A stretch of 64,000 bases of DNA from Alphaproteobacteria bacterium (GTDB taxonomy: Bacteria; Pseudomonadota; Alphaproteobacteria; Micropepsales; Micropepsaceae), in the NCBI GenBank assembly GCA_016124385.1, contig WGNU01000007.1, positions 151,654 through 215,653 of the forward strand. Direction: 5' to 3'. The notes under the pieces are model-generated. The model saw only the letters and a list, made by a program, of their open reading frames with translations. It was not told the origin of the DNA and made no database searches. Positions 27,105 to 36,175 of this stretch are shown piece by piece; position 1 is the first letter of the stretch; every line of letters begins with the position of its first letter. The position numbers and the translations under genes were made by a program.

Positions 27105-27119
27105 GTGCGACCAAGGCCC

Positions 27120-27833
27120 CTATCGTTCGTCGGCAGGGGTCATACCCGGCATGAGAAAACTCAGGAACGGCAATTCGCCATCGTACCCGATGAGTTTCGG
27201 GGCGGCCTGGTTCTCATCGCGCGAAACGACAAGGCGCAGATAAGGCACTTGCGAGGCGCGGAAGGATGGGCCGGTCGGGCCGCCGGGGTTGTCGGGTGGG
27301 GTTTCAATATCCTGCACTGCGGACGGCTCGCCTAGGCGGTCCGAGGCGACCAGCCATTGATGGACGAGCTTGCGTTCGCCCAGCGCCATGACCGGATCGA
27401 GCGGCGTGACCGCACCGATCAAGCGGTTGATGGCGCCGCGCGAGTCTGCGACGGGCAGGACGATGATTTCGATGCGCAGCGTGCGGTGATCGGGCGTCTC
27501 GGCGATCGCATAGATCGCGATCGGCTGCGCGGCGCGGAGCGATTCTTCCAGAAGGTCGCGGATCTGGCGCTCCGAGGGGCCGTTCCATTGGCTGAGAAAG
27601 TTCGATTCCTTCAGCTCGCGGCCGTAGAGCCAGCACAGCCGTGTGCCGGCAAGGGCGAATTGATAGCGGTTGCGGCCGATGCGATCGATGATGAAGAGAT
27701 CCGGCAGAAGCCGCTTGATCGCGCGCGGCTCGACATCGGCGCGGCTTGGCACGCGGCGGCCGCCACGCAGCTTCGTCCAATAGCCGAAGAGCAGTTCCGT
27801 ATTGCGATGCCGCATGCCCAGTTGGGCCCCCAT
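27120..27833 (-). CDS. PAS domain-containing protein (PAS_5 type)
   Basis: 237-residue protein matching the PAS_5 family common in alphaproteobacteria: RNTELLFGYWTKLRGGRRVPSRADVEPRAIKRLLPDLFIIDRIGRNRYQFALAGTRLCWLYGRELKES is the typical opening, covering about residues 8-150. No kinase, GGDEF or output domain is attached. The C-terminal third is Pro-rich and of unclear fold. The ATG at 27833 is preceded by AAGGGA; a TTG at 27875 is less likely. Such stand-alone PAS proteins are thought to sense small ligands or redox state, with partners unknown. Confidence 0.82.
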   Translation of the reverse strand: MGAQLGMRHRNTELLFGYWTKLRGGRRVPSRADVEPRAIKRLLPDLFIIDRIGRNRYQFALAGTRLCWLYGRELKESNFLSQWNGPSERQIRDLLEESLRAAQPIAIYAIAETPDHRTLRIEIIVLPVADSRGAINRLIGAVTPLDPVMALGERKLVHQWLVASDRLGEPSAVQDIETPPDNPGGPTGPSFRASQVPYLRLVVSRDENQAAPKLIGYDGELPFLSFLMPGMTPADER

Positions 27834-27944
27834 CCCGATCCCTTGCCAAGTCGCTGTGCCGCCTTGGGCCAGCAAAATGGCGTTCGCGCCGTTCCTGCGC
27901 GCTAGGGAGCATGGGACGTGCCAGCGGCCGTCCGCCTCGGGGTC

Positions 27945-28688
27945 TCAGCCCCAGGGGCCGCGCCGTTGGTTAACCGTCGGCTGGGCGGATTGGACCGCGC
28001 GGGGTGGCGCGAAGAAGGGGATATCGCGATCCTTGAAGAAGGGGATCAGAAGAATGCCGGCCCCGAAGCCGCCAATATGGGCCCACCAGGCGATGCCGGG
28101 CTCGCCCGCAGGCGTCAGGACCGCGCTGACGACCTGAATGAGGATGTAGAAGCCGAGGACGACGATGGCCGGCAGGCGGAAGGTCGTCAGGATGATCCCC
28201 AAGGGAACGAGCGTTGTGACCGTCGCGCGCGGATAGAGAATAAGGTAAGCGCCGAGTACGCCGGAAATCGCGCCCGACGCACCGATCATCGGAATCTCAG
28301 AAGATGGCTCGGCATAGGCTTGTGCGAAGGCCGCCGCCACACCGCACAACGTATAGAAGGCAATGAACCGCAGGCGGCTCATCGCGTCTTCGACGTTGTT
28401 CCCGAAAATCCAGAGGTAAAGCATGTTCCCGCCGATGTGCAAAACATCACCGTGCAGGAACATCGAGGTCAGCAGGGTTATTTCCTTTGGGACCCTGACG
28501 AGGTCGGGCGACAGCGAGGCACCATTGAAAAACACGGCGGGAATGAAACCGAGACCGAAAACGGCACGCTCGTACTCGATCTCGCCAAGAGACAACTGCC
28601 AGAGAAACGCCGCGATGCAGAGTGTGACAATCGCAATAGTCACAATCGCAAGACGGCGCGTTGGATTGTCGTCGTAGAGCGGGATCAT
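27945..28688 (-). CDS. rhomboid family intramembrane serine protease
   Basis: 247 residues, six membrane helices. The catalytic dyad is Ser138 in GASGAISG and His204 in WWAHIGG, with the first-loop motif and the HIGGNMLYLWIFGNNVED segment (helix 2 with the oxyanion-stabilising His/Asn) all intact, so it should cleave membrane substrates near helix-breaking residues. The start ATG at 28688 is accepted as the first in frame. The C-terminal tail is Arg/Pro-rich and cytoplasmic. A second rhomboid gene lies at 29630-30313 on the opposite strand. Confidence 0.93.
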   Translation of the reverse strand: MIPLYDDNPTRRLAIVTIAIVTLCIAAFLWQLSLGEIEYERAVFGLGFIPAVFFNGASLSPDLVRVPKEITLLTSMFLHGDVLHIGGNMLYLWIFGNNVEDAMSRLRFIAFYTLCGVAAAFAQAYAEPSSEIPMIGASGAISGVLGAYLILYPRATVTTLVPLGIILTTFRLPAIVVLGFYILIQVVSAVLTPAGEPGIAWWAHIGGFGAGILLIPFFKDRDIPFFAPPRAVQSAQPTVNQRRGPWG

Positions 28689-29018
28689 GCGCGGTCCTTG
28701 GTTCGGCGCGGCAGGGCGGCAATCCCTAGTCTAGGCGCTTGGGCCAGAAAGAGGCACCCCTTCACGTCGAGTTCGATGCAATCGTGACGGCGACCGTGCG
28801 CGGCAAAACACATCGGGGGAGGGGCTTTAAGCCCGCCCCCCCGATGTCCCCTCAAATCACCCTGACGCGGCTACAGAGGGCGCGCATCGACTGGTTTGGC
28901 ATTCCCCGTGCCACCGTGAGGCAGCACCCATGCTATTCAAAGCAATCGCGGTGCCAGCGCGGTTTGCTTCAGAACGCGGAACCGTTAACGTTGCCGAGCG
29001 GGTGCAGGGAAGTTCGTG
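28689..29018. other. 330-base divergent intergenic region with a long hairpin
   Basis: This gap separates the divergent rhomboid (minus) and 2-hydroxychromene-2-carboxylate isomerase-like (plus) genes. It holds no supported open frame. Its one clear structure is the hairpin at 28810-28847 listed separately; the rest (28850-29010) could hold promoters for the plus gene, but no convincing -35/-10 pair stands out. Confidence 0.6.
28810..28847 (-). terminator. terminator-like long hairpin with no upstream gene
   Basis: A 10-bp perfect stem (28810-28819 with 28838-28847) continues, past one mismatch and one bulge, into a further five pairs closing on a TTTAA loop. On the minus strand it is followed by the sequence TGTTTTGCC, resembling an intrinsic terminator. 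No gene on the minus strand ends just upstream of it, so it might end an unannotated small RNA from the 28850-29018 interval, or be a regulatory structure in the rhomboid leader. Confidence 0.55.
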
Positions 29019-29624
29019 ATGGCACGTCTTGAATTCTTCTTCGATTGCTCCTCGCCGTGGACCTATCTCGCCTTCACGCAGGTTCAGCCGATCATCGCGC
29101 GCACGAAGGCCGAGATCGCGTGGCGCCCCATTCTCGTCGGCGGGGTCTTCAACGCGGTCAATCAAGAGGTCTATGAGCGGCGTGCCAATCCCGATCCGCG
29201 CAAGCACCGCTACTACGAGAAGGATCTCAGGGATTGGACGCGCCATGTCGGGCTTGCGATCGGACGGCCGCCGGTCTTTCCCGTTCGCTCGTTCAAGGCG
29301 ATGCGCGCGGTGATCGCGGCTGAGCCGCTCGGTAAGCTGTTGCCGCTCGCAAAAGCGCTGTTCGAAACCTATTGGGGCGATCTTGAAGATATTTCGCAGG
29401 ACGACGTGCTCACGCGCGTGTTTGCGCGCGTCGGTCTTGATCCCAATGAAATGATGGCGGAGATCGCGACAGACTCCATCAAGAACGCGCTGCGCGCCAA
29501 CACCGACGAGCTGATCGCGCGCGGCGGCTTCGGCTCGCCCACGATGTTCGTCAATGGCGACGACATGTATTTCGGGAACGACAGGCTGCCGCTTGTCGAA
29601 GCCGCGCTCGCGGGGCGGGCCTAA
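29019..29624 (+). CDS. 2-hydroxychromene-2-carboxylate isomerase family (DsbA/kappa-GST fold)
   Basis: 201 residues. The N-terminus LEFFFDCSSPWTYLAF and the C-terminal GGFGSPTMFVNGDDMYFGNDRL are characteristic of the 2-hydroxychromene-2-carboxylate isomerase family, glutathione-dependent enzymes with a thioredoxin/kappa-GST fold; Ser in CSSPW replaces the redox Cys pair. Characterised members isomerise chromene carboxylates in naphthalene breakdown, but no such pathway is nearby. The ATG at 29019 is preferred over the GTG just before it. Five bases separate it from the following rhomboid gene, so they are likely cotranscribed. Confidence 0.88.
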   Translation: MARLEFFFDCSSPWTYLAFTQVQPIIARTKAEIAWRPILVGGVFNAVNQEVYERRANPDPRKHRYYEKDLRDWTRHVGLAIGRPPVFPVRSFKAMRAVIAAEPLGKLLPLAKALFETYWGDLEDISQDDVLTRVFARVGLDPNEMMAEIATDSIKNALRANTDELIARGGFGSPTMFVNGDDMYFGNDRLPLVEAALAGRA

Positions 29625-29629
29625 CCCCG

Positions 29630-30313
29630 GTGGCTTTTTTTCAGCCGCCGCGACCACACCGCGAACCATTGTTCAAAGCGCCGATGGTCGTGTTGTGGGG
29701 TGCGCTCATCCTCCTCCTCATTCATCTAACGCATGTCGCGCTGCCGAGCGAGCTCGCGGCGAAGCTCATCACGCCATTCGTGCTCTATCCGCCGGACTTC
29801 CTGCCGGAACGCTTCGCCTGGGGCATGGCGCTGCGCGAGCTCTTCGGCCACATGCTGCTCCACGCGAGCTTGCTTCACCTCATCACCAATATGCTGTGGC
29901 TAATCGCCTTCGGCGCGCCGATCGCCCGGCGCGTGGGTGCAGCGCGCTTTTTCCTGCTTTTCGTGCTCGGCGCGCTGGCGGGGGCGGTGGCTCACCTGGC
30001 GGCGCATTGGGGCCAAGAACTCGGCATGATCGGCGCGTCAGGCGGGATCTCGGCGCTTATGGGCGGGGCGATCCGTTTCGCGCTCCGCCCTCGGTTATGG
30101 CCCGAATACGAGCCGCCGTTGATGCCGCTCACGCATCGCCGGGTCGTCACCTTCACGCTGGCGTGGGTGGGCGTGAACCTGCTCTTCGGCTATGCGGCCA
30201 TCAATCCCGACCAAGCCGCCGAAGGGATCGCGTGGGAGGCCCATCTGGGGGGCTATTTCTTCGGGCTGCTGCTCTTTCCATTGTTCGACCGCCGGCGCAA
30301 TACGATGATCTGA
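29630..30313 (+). CDS. rhomboid family intramembrane serine protease, second copy
   Basis: 227 residues starting at a GTG at 29630. Catalytic Ser137 lies in GASGGISAL and His205 in WEAHLGGYFFG; the HAGLLHLITNMLWL-type helix (here HASLLHLITNMLWLIAFGAPI) carries the oxyanion residues. The two rhomboids share only these motifs, so they are not a recent duplication, and likely have different substrates. It probably shares a transcript with the upstream isomerase-like gene. Confidence 0.9.
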   Translation: MAFFQPPRPHREPLFKAPMVVLWGALILLLIHLTHVALPSELAAKLITPFVLYPPDFLPERFAWGMALRELFGHMLLHASLLHLITNMLWLIAFGAPIARRVGAARFFLLFVLGALAGAVAHLAAHWGQELGMIGASGGISALMGGAIRFALRPRLWPEYEPPLMPLTHRRVVTFTLAWVGVNLLFGYAAINPDQAAEGIAWEAHLGGYFFGLLLFPLFDRRRNTMI

Positions 30314-30390
30314 GGCCTCTTGAACCGGCCCGGATAATTCCCACATCTCGTCTGTGGTTGAGAAACAAGGGCGAGGAGGCCCGTTAGGTG

Positions 30391-30732
30391 ATGAGCGACA
30401 CCGGCAATCCCAGCACCGCCATTCCGCCCGAATCCGTGGGTTCGGGAGCGGGCAGCGAACCGCTCGAGAGCGAGCAGCGGTACGGTTTCCCCTGGAAGCG
30501 GCTGATCTTTGCGGTGCTCTTTTCGTTGATCGCTTGGTTCGCGTTCTGGATCGCACTAGGTCTCGCCCTCATCCAGTTCATCTATGTCGCGATCGAGCGG
30601 CGGCCGAATGAAGAGCTGAAGGCGGTGACGCGGAACATTGCGCAGTATCTGCGCGAGGTATTCGGCTATATCACGTTCGCGCGCGACGAAAAGCCGTTCC
30701 CGTTTGCGCCGTTCCCGAGCGGAGCGAGCTGA
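30391..30732 (+). CDS. DUF4389 domain-containing membrane protein
   Basis: 113 residues from the ATG at 30391 (a GTG directly before it is also possible). An N-terminal Ser/Pro/Glu-rich cytoplasmic part is followed by one or two membrane helices (RLIFAVLFSLIAWFAFWIALGLALIQFIYVAI) and the conserved RRPNEELKAVTRNIAQYLREVFGYITF block with the terminal DEKPFPFAPFP typical of DUF4389. Function is unknown. It ends four bases from the convergent methyltransferase gene. Confidence 0.88.
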   Translation: MSDTGNPSTAIPPESVGSGAGSEPLESEQRYGFPWKRLIFAVLFSLIAWFAFWIALGLALIQFIYVAIERRPNEELKAVTRNIAQYLREVFGYITFARDEKPFPFAPFPSGAS

Positions 30733-30736
30733 GGGT

Positions 30737-31528
30737 TCACGGTCGGCGCACGGCCTTGAAGAGCGTCCGGTTCAAACAGAAATAGAACGCGCCGTCGCGC
30801 TCGAGCGCGGCAAAATCAGCGATCCAGGCATCGGCCTCGGCGCGCGACAGCGCCTTGGCGCCTACGGCGAAATTCGCCATGAGGTGAAGCATTCCGTGGG
30901 CGTAGGAATGCGGCTGGAAATGCGTCGCCAGCATCGGGATCACCAACACATCGGGTGCAGCAAACCCGGCTTTGCGCATCAAGGGAGAGAGGCGGCGCGG
31001 CAGATCGCGGTGGATGAAATGCGCGTCCCAGGCCTTCAAGACCCGCGCGGTCATTGCCGCGTCGCGGCTGTTGAGGACGAAGCCGTCATAGTCCGTATCG
31101 ATGATGACGGCGCGGCCGCCCGGTTTCAGCACACGGACGATCTCGCCCAACGCGCCCGGAATGTCGGGGACGTATTCCAGAACTTGCGTCGAGACGGCGG
31201 CATCGAGCGAGGCATCGTCCGCCGGCAATGTGCCCGCGTCCGCCTGTTTGAGGCTGACGCAAGCGTGCGCCTTCAGGCGCGCCCGCGCGAGGCCGAGCAT
31301 CGCTTCGCTCGGATCAACGCCGATGACGCGGCCCCTCTCACCGACGATGGCGGCCATGTCTTCGGCAAGGAAGCCCGGCCCGACGCCGATGTCGATGACG
31401 CTTTCGCCGACCGCGAGATTGAGTGCACGGAGGACGTCTACGCGCTGACCGACGACTTCCGGTGTCCGGTAGAGGGCTTCCACGCGGGCGCTTGTCTGCG
31501 CGTCGAACGCAATCGCTGGCCCGCTCAA
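30737..31528 (-). CDS. class I SAM-dependent methyltransferase
   Basis: 263-residue Rossmann methyltransferase. Motif I is VIDIGVGPGFLAEDMA, the acidic loop VIGVDPSEAML follows, and motif IV lies around DAAVSTQVLEYVPD. This resembles the UbiE/arsenite-methyltransferase-like Methyltransf_11 group, but no conserved Cys set for arsenite is present. It is translationally coupled to the GDYXXLXY gene: the start and the upstream stop overlap in ATGA at 31525-31528. Target unknown. Confidence 0.85.
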   Translation of the reverse strand: MSGPAIAFDAQTSARVEALYRTPEVVGQRVDVLRALNLAVGESVIDIGVGPGFLAEDMAAIVGERGRVIGVDPSEAMLGLARARLKAHACVSLKQADAGTLPADDASLDAAVSTQVLEYVPDIPGALGEIVRVLKPGGRAVIIDTDYDGFVLNSRDAAMTARVLKAWDAHFIHRDLPRRLSPLMRKAGFAAPDVLVIPMLATHFQPHSYAHGMLHLMANFAVGAKALSRAEADAWIADFAALERDGAFYFCLNRTLFKAVRRP

Positions 31529-32163
31529 AACAGGGTTTCCTCGTAGACGGGTTCGCCGTCGATCATCAGGCCCTTGATCGCCGCGCGCCCGTCGGCCGCC
31601 AAGGCAACGCGGATGGAAACTCGGTCGTCGTTTCGGATATTCTCAATCGCGCGCCCTTCGCCTTGCGGGATGAAATAGCTTTCGATGCCATAGCTCATGT
31701 GCAAGGTGGTGGGGCAACCGCCATCGCAAAGCCGCGCCGGCTTTTGCTCGGCAGGCGGAGAGAACCCTGGCTGACCTTCTTCGGCCCAAGCCTCCGTCGC
31801 GGTGGTCCAATCGCGTTCAACGTAGTCGATCCGCCCCCGGATCATTGGGCCGATATCGGTCAGAGGCGGATCGTGGGAGACGAGGCCTGCACGCCAGCGA
31901 TCCTGCTCTCCTTCGAGCGTGACATAGACCAGATCGCCGGGCCGCCAGGGGCCGGAGCCATTCTCAGGCGGAAAATCCGTAATCCGGCTGATCTCGTAGG
32001 TGAGGATCACATAGTCGCCCCGGAAGAAATCGGTCGGGTCGACTGGTTCGACGTTGAGGGTGACCTCGCGGCCGTCGTTCAAGATCTGAACACGCTCCCA
32101 GATCATCGCTCCGATCGCTGCGATCTGAAGCAGCGCGACGGCGAGGATGCGGACCATGATCAT
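31525..32163 (-). CDS. GDYXXLXY domain-containing protein
   Basis: 212 residues with an N-terminal membrane helix (about 3-22) and a beta-rich periplasmic domain. The defining motif GDYVILTYEI is near residue 48, following TDFFRG. Such proteins are nearly always encoded next to a DUF2157 membrane protein, as here. The ATG (complement of 32161-32163) follows AGGAGG with six bases between; a second ATG six bases later is also possible. Two Cys (LCDGGCP) may bind a metal or pair. The partner pair's function is unknown, though an envelope role is assumed. Confidence 0.9.
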   Translation of the reverse strand: MIMVRILAVALLQIAAIGAMIWERVQILNDGREVTLNVEPVDPTDFFRGDYVILTYEISRITDFPPENGSGPWRPGDLVYVTLEGEQDRWRAGLVSHDPPLTDIGPMIRGRIDYVERDWTTATEAWAEEGQPGFSPPAEQKPARLCDGGCPTTLHMSYGIESYFIPQGEGRAIENIRNDDRVSIRVALAADGRAAIKGLMIDGEPVYEETLF

Positions 32164-32173
32164 GATCTGCCTC

Positions 32174-33472
32174 CTAACCTGCAATCGCGTGGTCGCGGCC
32201 GACCGTTCGGCGTACGGCCTCGAGCGCGATGCTCGTGACAACGAGGATTACGCCGCCGATGAGGAAGAACGTCGCTTGGTCGAGCAGCGTGCCGAAAACG
32301 TCGACATAGACGTAAAGGACCCAGGCGCCGAAGCCGACAAACGCCGAATTCGTCAGCACACGATCTTCCAGGCGCACGCCATGGGCTATCACCCACACGA
32401 TGAAGAGTCCGATCAGCACGATGACCGGCAACTCAAGCGGACCGTCGCCCATCGACAGGACCAGCACGGGAAAGGCGATGATGCCGGCGATGATCGCGAG
32501 GGCGATCGCGAGCTCAGGTGGCGTGAGAGCATCACGGATGCGGGCGGCAGTCACGGCTGCAACCGCTATGCCGCCTAGAATCGCGATCGCGTAAATCCAT
32601 CCTGCCGTTACCATCGTGCCGCTCGAGGCCTCATCGCCTAAGGTATGAAGGACCACGAGGCCAAAGCCGGTGAGGATGAGGCCATAGCGCGCGAGGGCCT
32701 GCGAGAAAGGATAGCGCGTGTGGGAGGTGACGCGCCCGATCGTCCACATCGCGAACGTGAAGAGTGAAAAGGCGGAAATAACTTCGGCGGCCGACCAATC
32801 ATAGGTGTCGGAAATCGAGACCGCGTTGAGAACCGCCCAGACCACGAGCGAGAGAATGACCAGATGCATCTCGCCCATCGAATTCCAGACATGGGCGAGA
32901 ACAAGGGGCACGGCCAGATAGACGAGGAAGGCGAAATGTGGCGTCTCGTAGCCCGTTTCCTCAACGGCCGCGATTGTCCAGGCCGCACCGATGAGGATCG
33001 CCGCTGTCATGGCTGGACGCGACGGCACGAGCACGGCCGCGATCAGCGCGCCCGCGCCCCACATCAAGAGACCGTCAGAAAAGCCCGCGTTGATATGATA
33101 GGTCTGCGCGACAAGCATGATGCTGACGCCGAAAAGCGCGACACCAAGCAAAATCGCGGCCTGCGCAAGCGCGGCCTGACCGCGCGCCATCAACGAGATC
33201 GCGAAGCCGTAGGCCGCCGCCATGCTGCCGAGCAGCAGGATCAGGCGCACGAGTTTGCCCATCATCGCCCAGTTCGCCGCGACGAACGACATCGCGCCGG
33301 CGCCCAAGAGCACGACCCCCATGATCGCCAGGATGCTCGGCAAGGTGCGGCTCGGTCCTAGCGCGCCAACCTGGCCGAGGATCAGGTCCCGGCTCGTCTG
33401 AGGTACCCAGCCGCGCGCGATCCACTCATCGAGATCCTGGCGCAGTTGGCGGGAATAGAGCGGAGGGCGCAT
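32174..33472 (-). CDS. DUF2157 domain-containing membrane protein
   Basis: 432 residues. The first 60 are a soluble helical head (SRQLRQDLDEWIARGWVPQTSRDLIL), followed by about 13 membrane helices to the C-terminus; the head and first helices match DUF2157. It is the first gene of a unit with the GDYXXLXY protein (10-base gap) and a methyltransferase. The ATG at 33472 gives the family N-terminus; an extension to 33586 is rejected. No transport motif is seen. Confidence 0.9.
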   Translation of the reverse strand: MRPPLYSRQLRQDLDEWIARGWVPQTSRDLILGQVGALGPSRTLPSILAIMGVVLLGAGAMSFVAANWAMMGKLVRLILLLGSMAAAYGFAISLMARGQAALAQAAILLGVALFGVSIMLVAQTYHINAGFSDGLLMWGAGALIAAVLVPSRPAMTAAILIGAAWTIAAVEETGYETPHFAFLVYLAVPLVLAHVWNSMGEMHLVILSLVVWAVLNAVSISDTYDWSAAEVISAFSLFTFAMWTIGRVTSHTRYPFSQALARYGLILTGFGLVVLHTLGDEASSGTMVTAGWIYAIAILGGIAVAAVTAARIRDALTPPELAIALAIIAGIIAFPVLVLSMGDGPLELPVIVLIGLFIVWVIAHGVRLEDRVLTNSAFVGFGAWVLYVYVDVFGTLLDQATFFLIGGVILVVTSIALEAVRRTVGRDHAIAG

Positions 33473-33539
33473 GGTACAAACGGACCCCGGTGGTCGAGGG
33501 AGGCGGCACTCTAGTGCGTGAGCCGCGTCGAGTCTCGCC

Positions 33540-34880
33540 TTAGTGTGTGACGGAATCGCGGCGAAGACAGGCGATACCGAATCCATCTGTTCCGTGGCGC
33601 GCCGGAGTTAGGCGCAGCACCGGGCCGTCACTGGCTGGGCAGGGGCCGTTCGCGACGGCGTTCCATTGCACCGCGATATTGGCGGGCGAGAAGTCGGGAT
33701 GCGCGGCCAGGAAAGCGGCGACGCGGTCTTCATTTTCTTCCATCAGCAGCGAACAGGTCACGTAGAGGATACGACCGCCTGGCCGAACCAGCTTTGCCGC
33801 ATCCGCGAGGAGACGATCCTGTGTTTCGGCGAGGCCCGGGAGATCCGGGACAGGCCGCGTCCAGCGGGCGTCGGGATTGCGCCGCCAAGCACCGGTGCCG
33901 GAGCACGGCGCGTCGACAAGGACCGCGTCAAAGCGTCCGCGCTGGCGTTTCAGCCATTTGCGGCCGTCGGCGTCGAGATGGTGGAAGAGAATGTTGTTGG
34001 CGCCGGCCCGCCGTGCACGCTGTCGCGCGCGTTGCAGGCGCCCCTCGCTACGGTCGACGGCGCCGATCTGACCTTTGTTAGCCATCGCGGCGGCGAGCGC
34101 GAGCGTCTTGCCGCCCGCGCCGGCGCATAAATCGAGGACGCGTTCGCCCGCTTCCGCGCCGAGCAGAAGGGCGGCGAGCTGCGAGCCTTCATCTTGTACT
34201 TCGACATAGCCCGAGAGGAAGGCCTGTGTTCCCGCTATGTCGGGGCCGCGCAGTATGCGAAGGCCAATAGGCGAGCGGTTGGTTGGGCGCGTCACAATGC
34301 CTTCGCTCTCAAGGACGCGCATCGCGCTCGCGACGTCACCCTTGAGGATATTCACCCGCAAATGCCGCTCCGGAGCGGTCTGCATGGTGCGTAGTTCTAT
34401 CGCCATCGTGTCGCCAAGAGCACGGCGGAAGGGCGCTTCGTAGGCGGCCGGGCACTCGAGCGCGGCGAGCGTGTCCATCTCTGGATGATCGATCGGCGCG
34501 CCGGCAAGCGGCTCGAAGGCGCTCAGAAGCTGCGATGAGGTCGTCCGTCGCTCCGGTTCCGCCGGGCGCCAAGCGGTCAGGGCGGCCTCGGGCGAGACGC
34601 CCCGCATCATCACCTCGTGCGCCGCAAGGAGGTTGACGGGGGTGTCAGGAACGGCGATCCGCCGCAGCCACCAGCCCAGGCGGGCCCGCGCGGCGAGGGT
34701 CGCTTGCAGCTTCCGGCGCGCCTGCCAGCGCTCCTCGGCAGGCTCAATCCGGCGTTCGTTCAAGGTTTCGGTGATCGCACGGTCGGCCGGGGCGCCCTTC
34801 TGCAGCACGCGATCGAGGGCCTCGATCGTCGCCGTTCTGGCCCAAGGTGAAAGGGCTTGTCGCTTCTGGCTTTTTTCCAC
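33540..34880 (-). CDS. RsmB/NOP family class I SAM-dependent RNA methyltransferase
   Basis: 446 residues, likely modifying C5 of a cytosine in 16S rRNA, as RsmB does at C967. An N-terminal NusB-like helical region (about 1-130) is followed by the methyltransferase domain: motif I VLDLCAGAGGKTLALA, the nucleophile loop DAPCSGTGAWRRNPD with one catalytic Cys, and the second Cys in YVTCSLLMEEN. Both are kept, so it should be active. The N-terminal region is less conserved than that of E. coli RsmB. It is divergent from the btaAB operon. Confidence 0.92.
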   Translation of the reverse strand: MEKSQKRQALSPWARTATIEALDRVLQKGAPADRAITETLNERRIEPAEERWQARRKLQATLAARARLGWWLRRIAVPDTPVNLLAAHEVMMRGVSPEAALTAWRPAEPERRTTSSQLLSAFEPLAGAPIDHPEMDTLAALECPAAYEAPFRRALGDTMAIELRTMQTAPERHLRVNILKGDVASAMRVLESEGIVTRPTNRSPIGLRILRGPDIAGTQAFLSGYVEVQDEGSQLAALLLGAEAGERVLDLCAGAGGKTLALAAAMANKGQIGAVDRSEGRLQRARQRARRAGANNILFHHLDADGRKWLKRQRGRFDAVLVDAPCSGTGAWRRNPDARWTRPVPDLPGLAETQDRLLADAAKLVRPGGRILYVTCSLLMEENEDRVAAFLAAHPDFSPANIAVQWNAVANGPCPASDGPVLRLTPARHGTDGFGIACLRRDSVTH

Positions 34881-34920
34881 CGCCGTTTGGTCCTAAATAG
34901 CGTCGAACCAGGGGGCGTTT

Positions 34921-36171
34921 TTGCCCCGCTTCAGTCGAGACCTCGCACGCGTCATGGGCAACAAGCTCCTCGAACGTGCCGCCCATTCCCGCCCCGCCAT
35001 GTCAAAGCGCGGGATGCTTGAGCGGCTCTTCACACTCATGTTTCAAGGCTTTGTCTACAATCAGATCTGGGAAGACCCGGTTGTCGATCTGAAAGCCATG
35101 CGGGTGGGTCCTTCGACCCGCATCGTGACGATCGCGTCCGGGGGATGCAACGTCTTGAACTACCTCGCGGCCGACCCGCAATCCATCACGGCGGTCGATC
35201 TCAATCCGAATCATATTGCCCTGACGCGCTTGAAACTCGCGGCGCTCAGGCATTTGCCAACCTACGAGGACTTCTTCCGCTTCTTCGGGATGGGCGACTA
35301 CAAGGGCAACCTTGCCGCCTACGATCGTTTCATTAAGCCGAACCTGGACGAGGCGACCCGGAAATATTGGGAACATCGTGTGCGCCTGCATGGCAGGCGA
35401 ATCAACATGTTCGCCCGGAACCTCTACCGCTACAGCCTGCTTGGCCGGTTCATCGGCCTGCTGCACGTGATGGCGCGGCTTTCGGGCAAGAACCCCAAGG
35501 AGCTGCTGGAGGCCCGTACGCCCGAGGAGCAACGTGCTGCGTTCGACCGCATCATCGCGCCAATCTTCGAGAAGCGGATCATCCGCGCGCTCTCAAAGCT
35601 GCCGGTTTCTCTCTACGCGCTTGGGATCCCGCCGGCCCAGCACGACGAGTTGGTCGCGGCTTCCAACGGAAACATGGCGGCGCTCTTGCGCGAGCGGTTG
35701 GAGAAGCTCGCCTGTGACTTCCCAATCTCGGAAAACTATTTCGCCTGGCAGGCCTTCAGCCGCAGCTATGACACCGAGTCCCGGGCGGCGGTGCCGGACT
35801 ATCTGCGCGAAGACACGTATCTGCTCAACAAGGAGCGGGTCGACCGGGTCGAGACACATCTTGCTTCCATGACGGACTATCTTGCAGGTCTGCCGGCTGG
35901 AAGCCGGGATCGGTATGTCCTGCTTGATGCCCAGGATTGGATGACCACGGATCAGATCACGGCGCTGTGGCGGCAGATCACCCGAACAGCAAGCCCCGAC
36001 GCGCGGGTCATCTTCCGGACGGCCGGGGCGGAATCGCCGCTGGAGAAGAAGCTCCCGGACGACATCCTCGCGGCGTGGCACTACGAAGCCGAAGAGTCGC
36101 GTGCGTTCCACGACCAGGATCGTTCGTCGATCTATGGAGGCTTCCACATCTATGTGAAGGCGGCGGCGTAG
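34921..36171 (+). CDS. btaA: SAM:diacylglycerol 3-amino-3-carboxypropyltransferase (DUF3419)
   Basis: 416 residues, first enzyme of betaine-lipid synthesis: it transfers the 3-amino-3-carboxypropyl group of SAM to diacylglycerol, giving DGHS. The motif VYNQIWEDPVVDLKAMRV followed by IVTIASGGCNVLNYLA and AVDLNPNHIALTRLKLAAL is diagnostic of the BtaA/DUF3419 family. The start is a TTG at 34921, with AGGGGGC upstream; ATG codons at 34954 and 34999 are alternatives. It is followed four bases later by btaB, forming an operon. In Rhodobacter and Sinorhizobium these lipids replace phospholipids under phosphate limitation, which fits the presence of phoX at 15764. Confidence 0.92.
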   Translation: MPRFSRDLARVMGNKLLERAAHSRPAMSKRGMLERLFTLMFQGFVYNQIWEDPVVDLKAMRVGPSTRIVTIASGGCNVLNYLAADPQSITAVDLNPNHIALTRLKLAALRHLPTYEDFFRFFGMGDYKGNLAAYDRFIKPNLDEATRKYWEHRVRLHGRRINMFARNLYRYSLLGRFIGLLHVMARLSGKNPKELLEARTPEEQRAAFDRIIAPIFEKRIIRALSKLPVSLYALGIPPAQHDELVAASNGNMAALLRERLEKLACDFPISENYFAWQAFSRSYDTESRAAVPDYLREDTYLLNKERVDRVETHLASMTDYLAGLPAGSRDRYVLLDAQDWMTTDQITALWRQITRTASPDARVIFRTAGAESPLEKKLPDDILAAWHYEAEESRAFHDQDRSSIYGGFHIYVKAAA

Positions 36172-36175
36172 CCGG

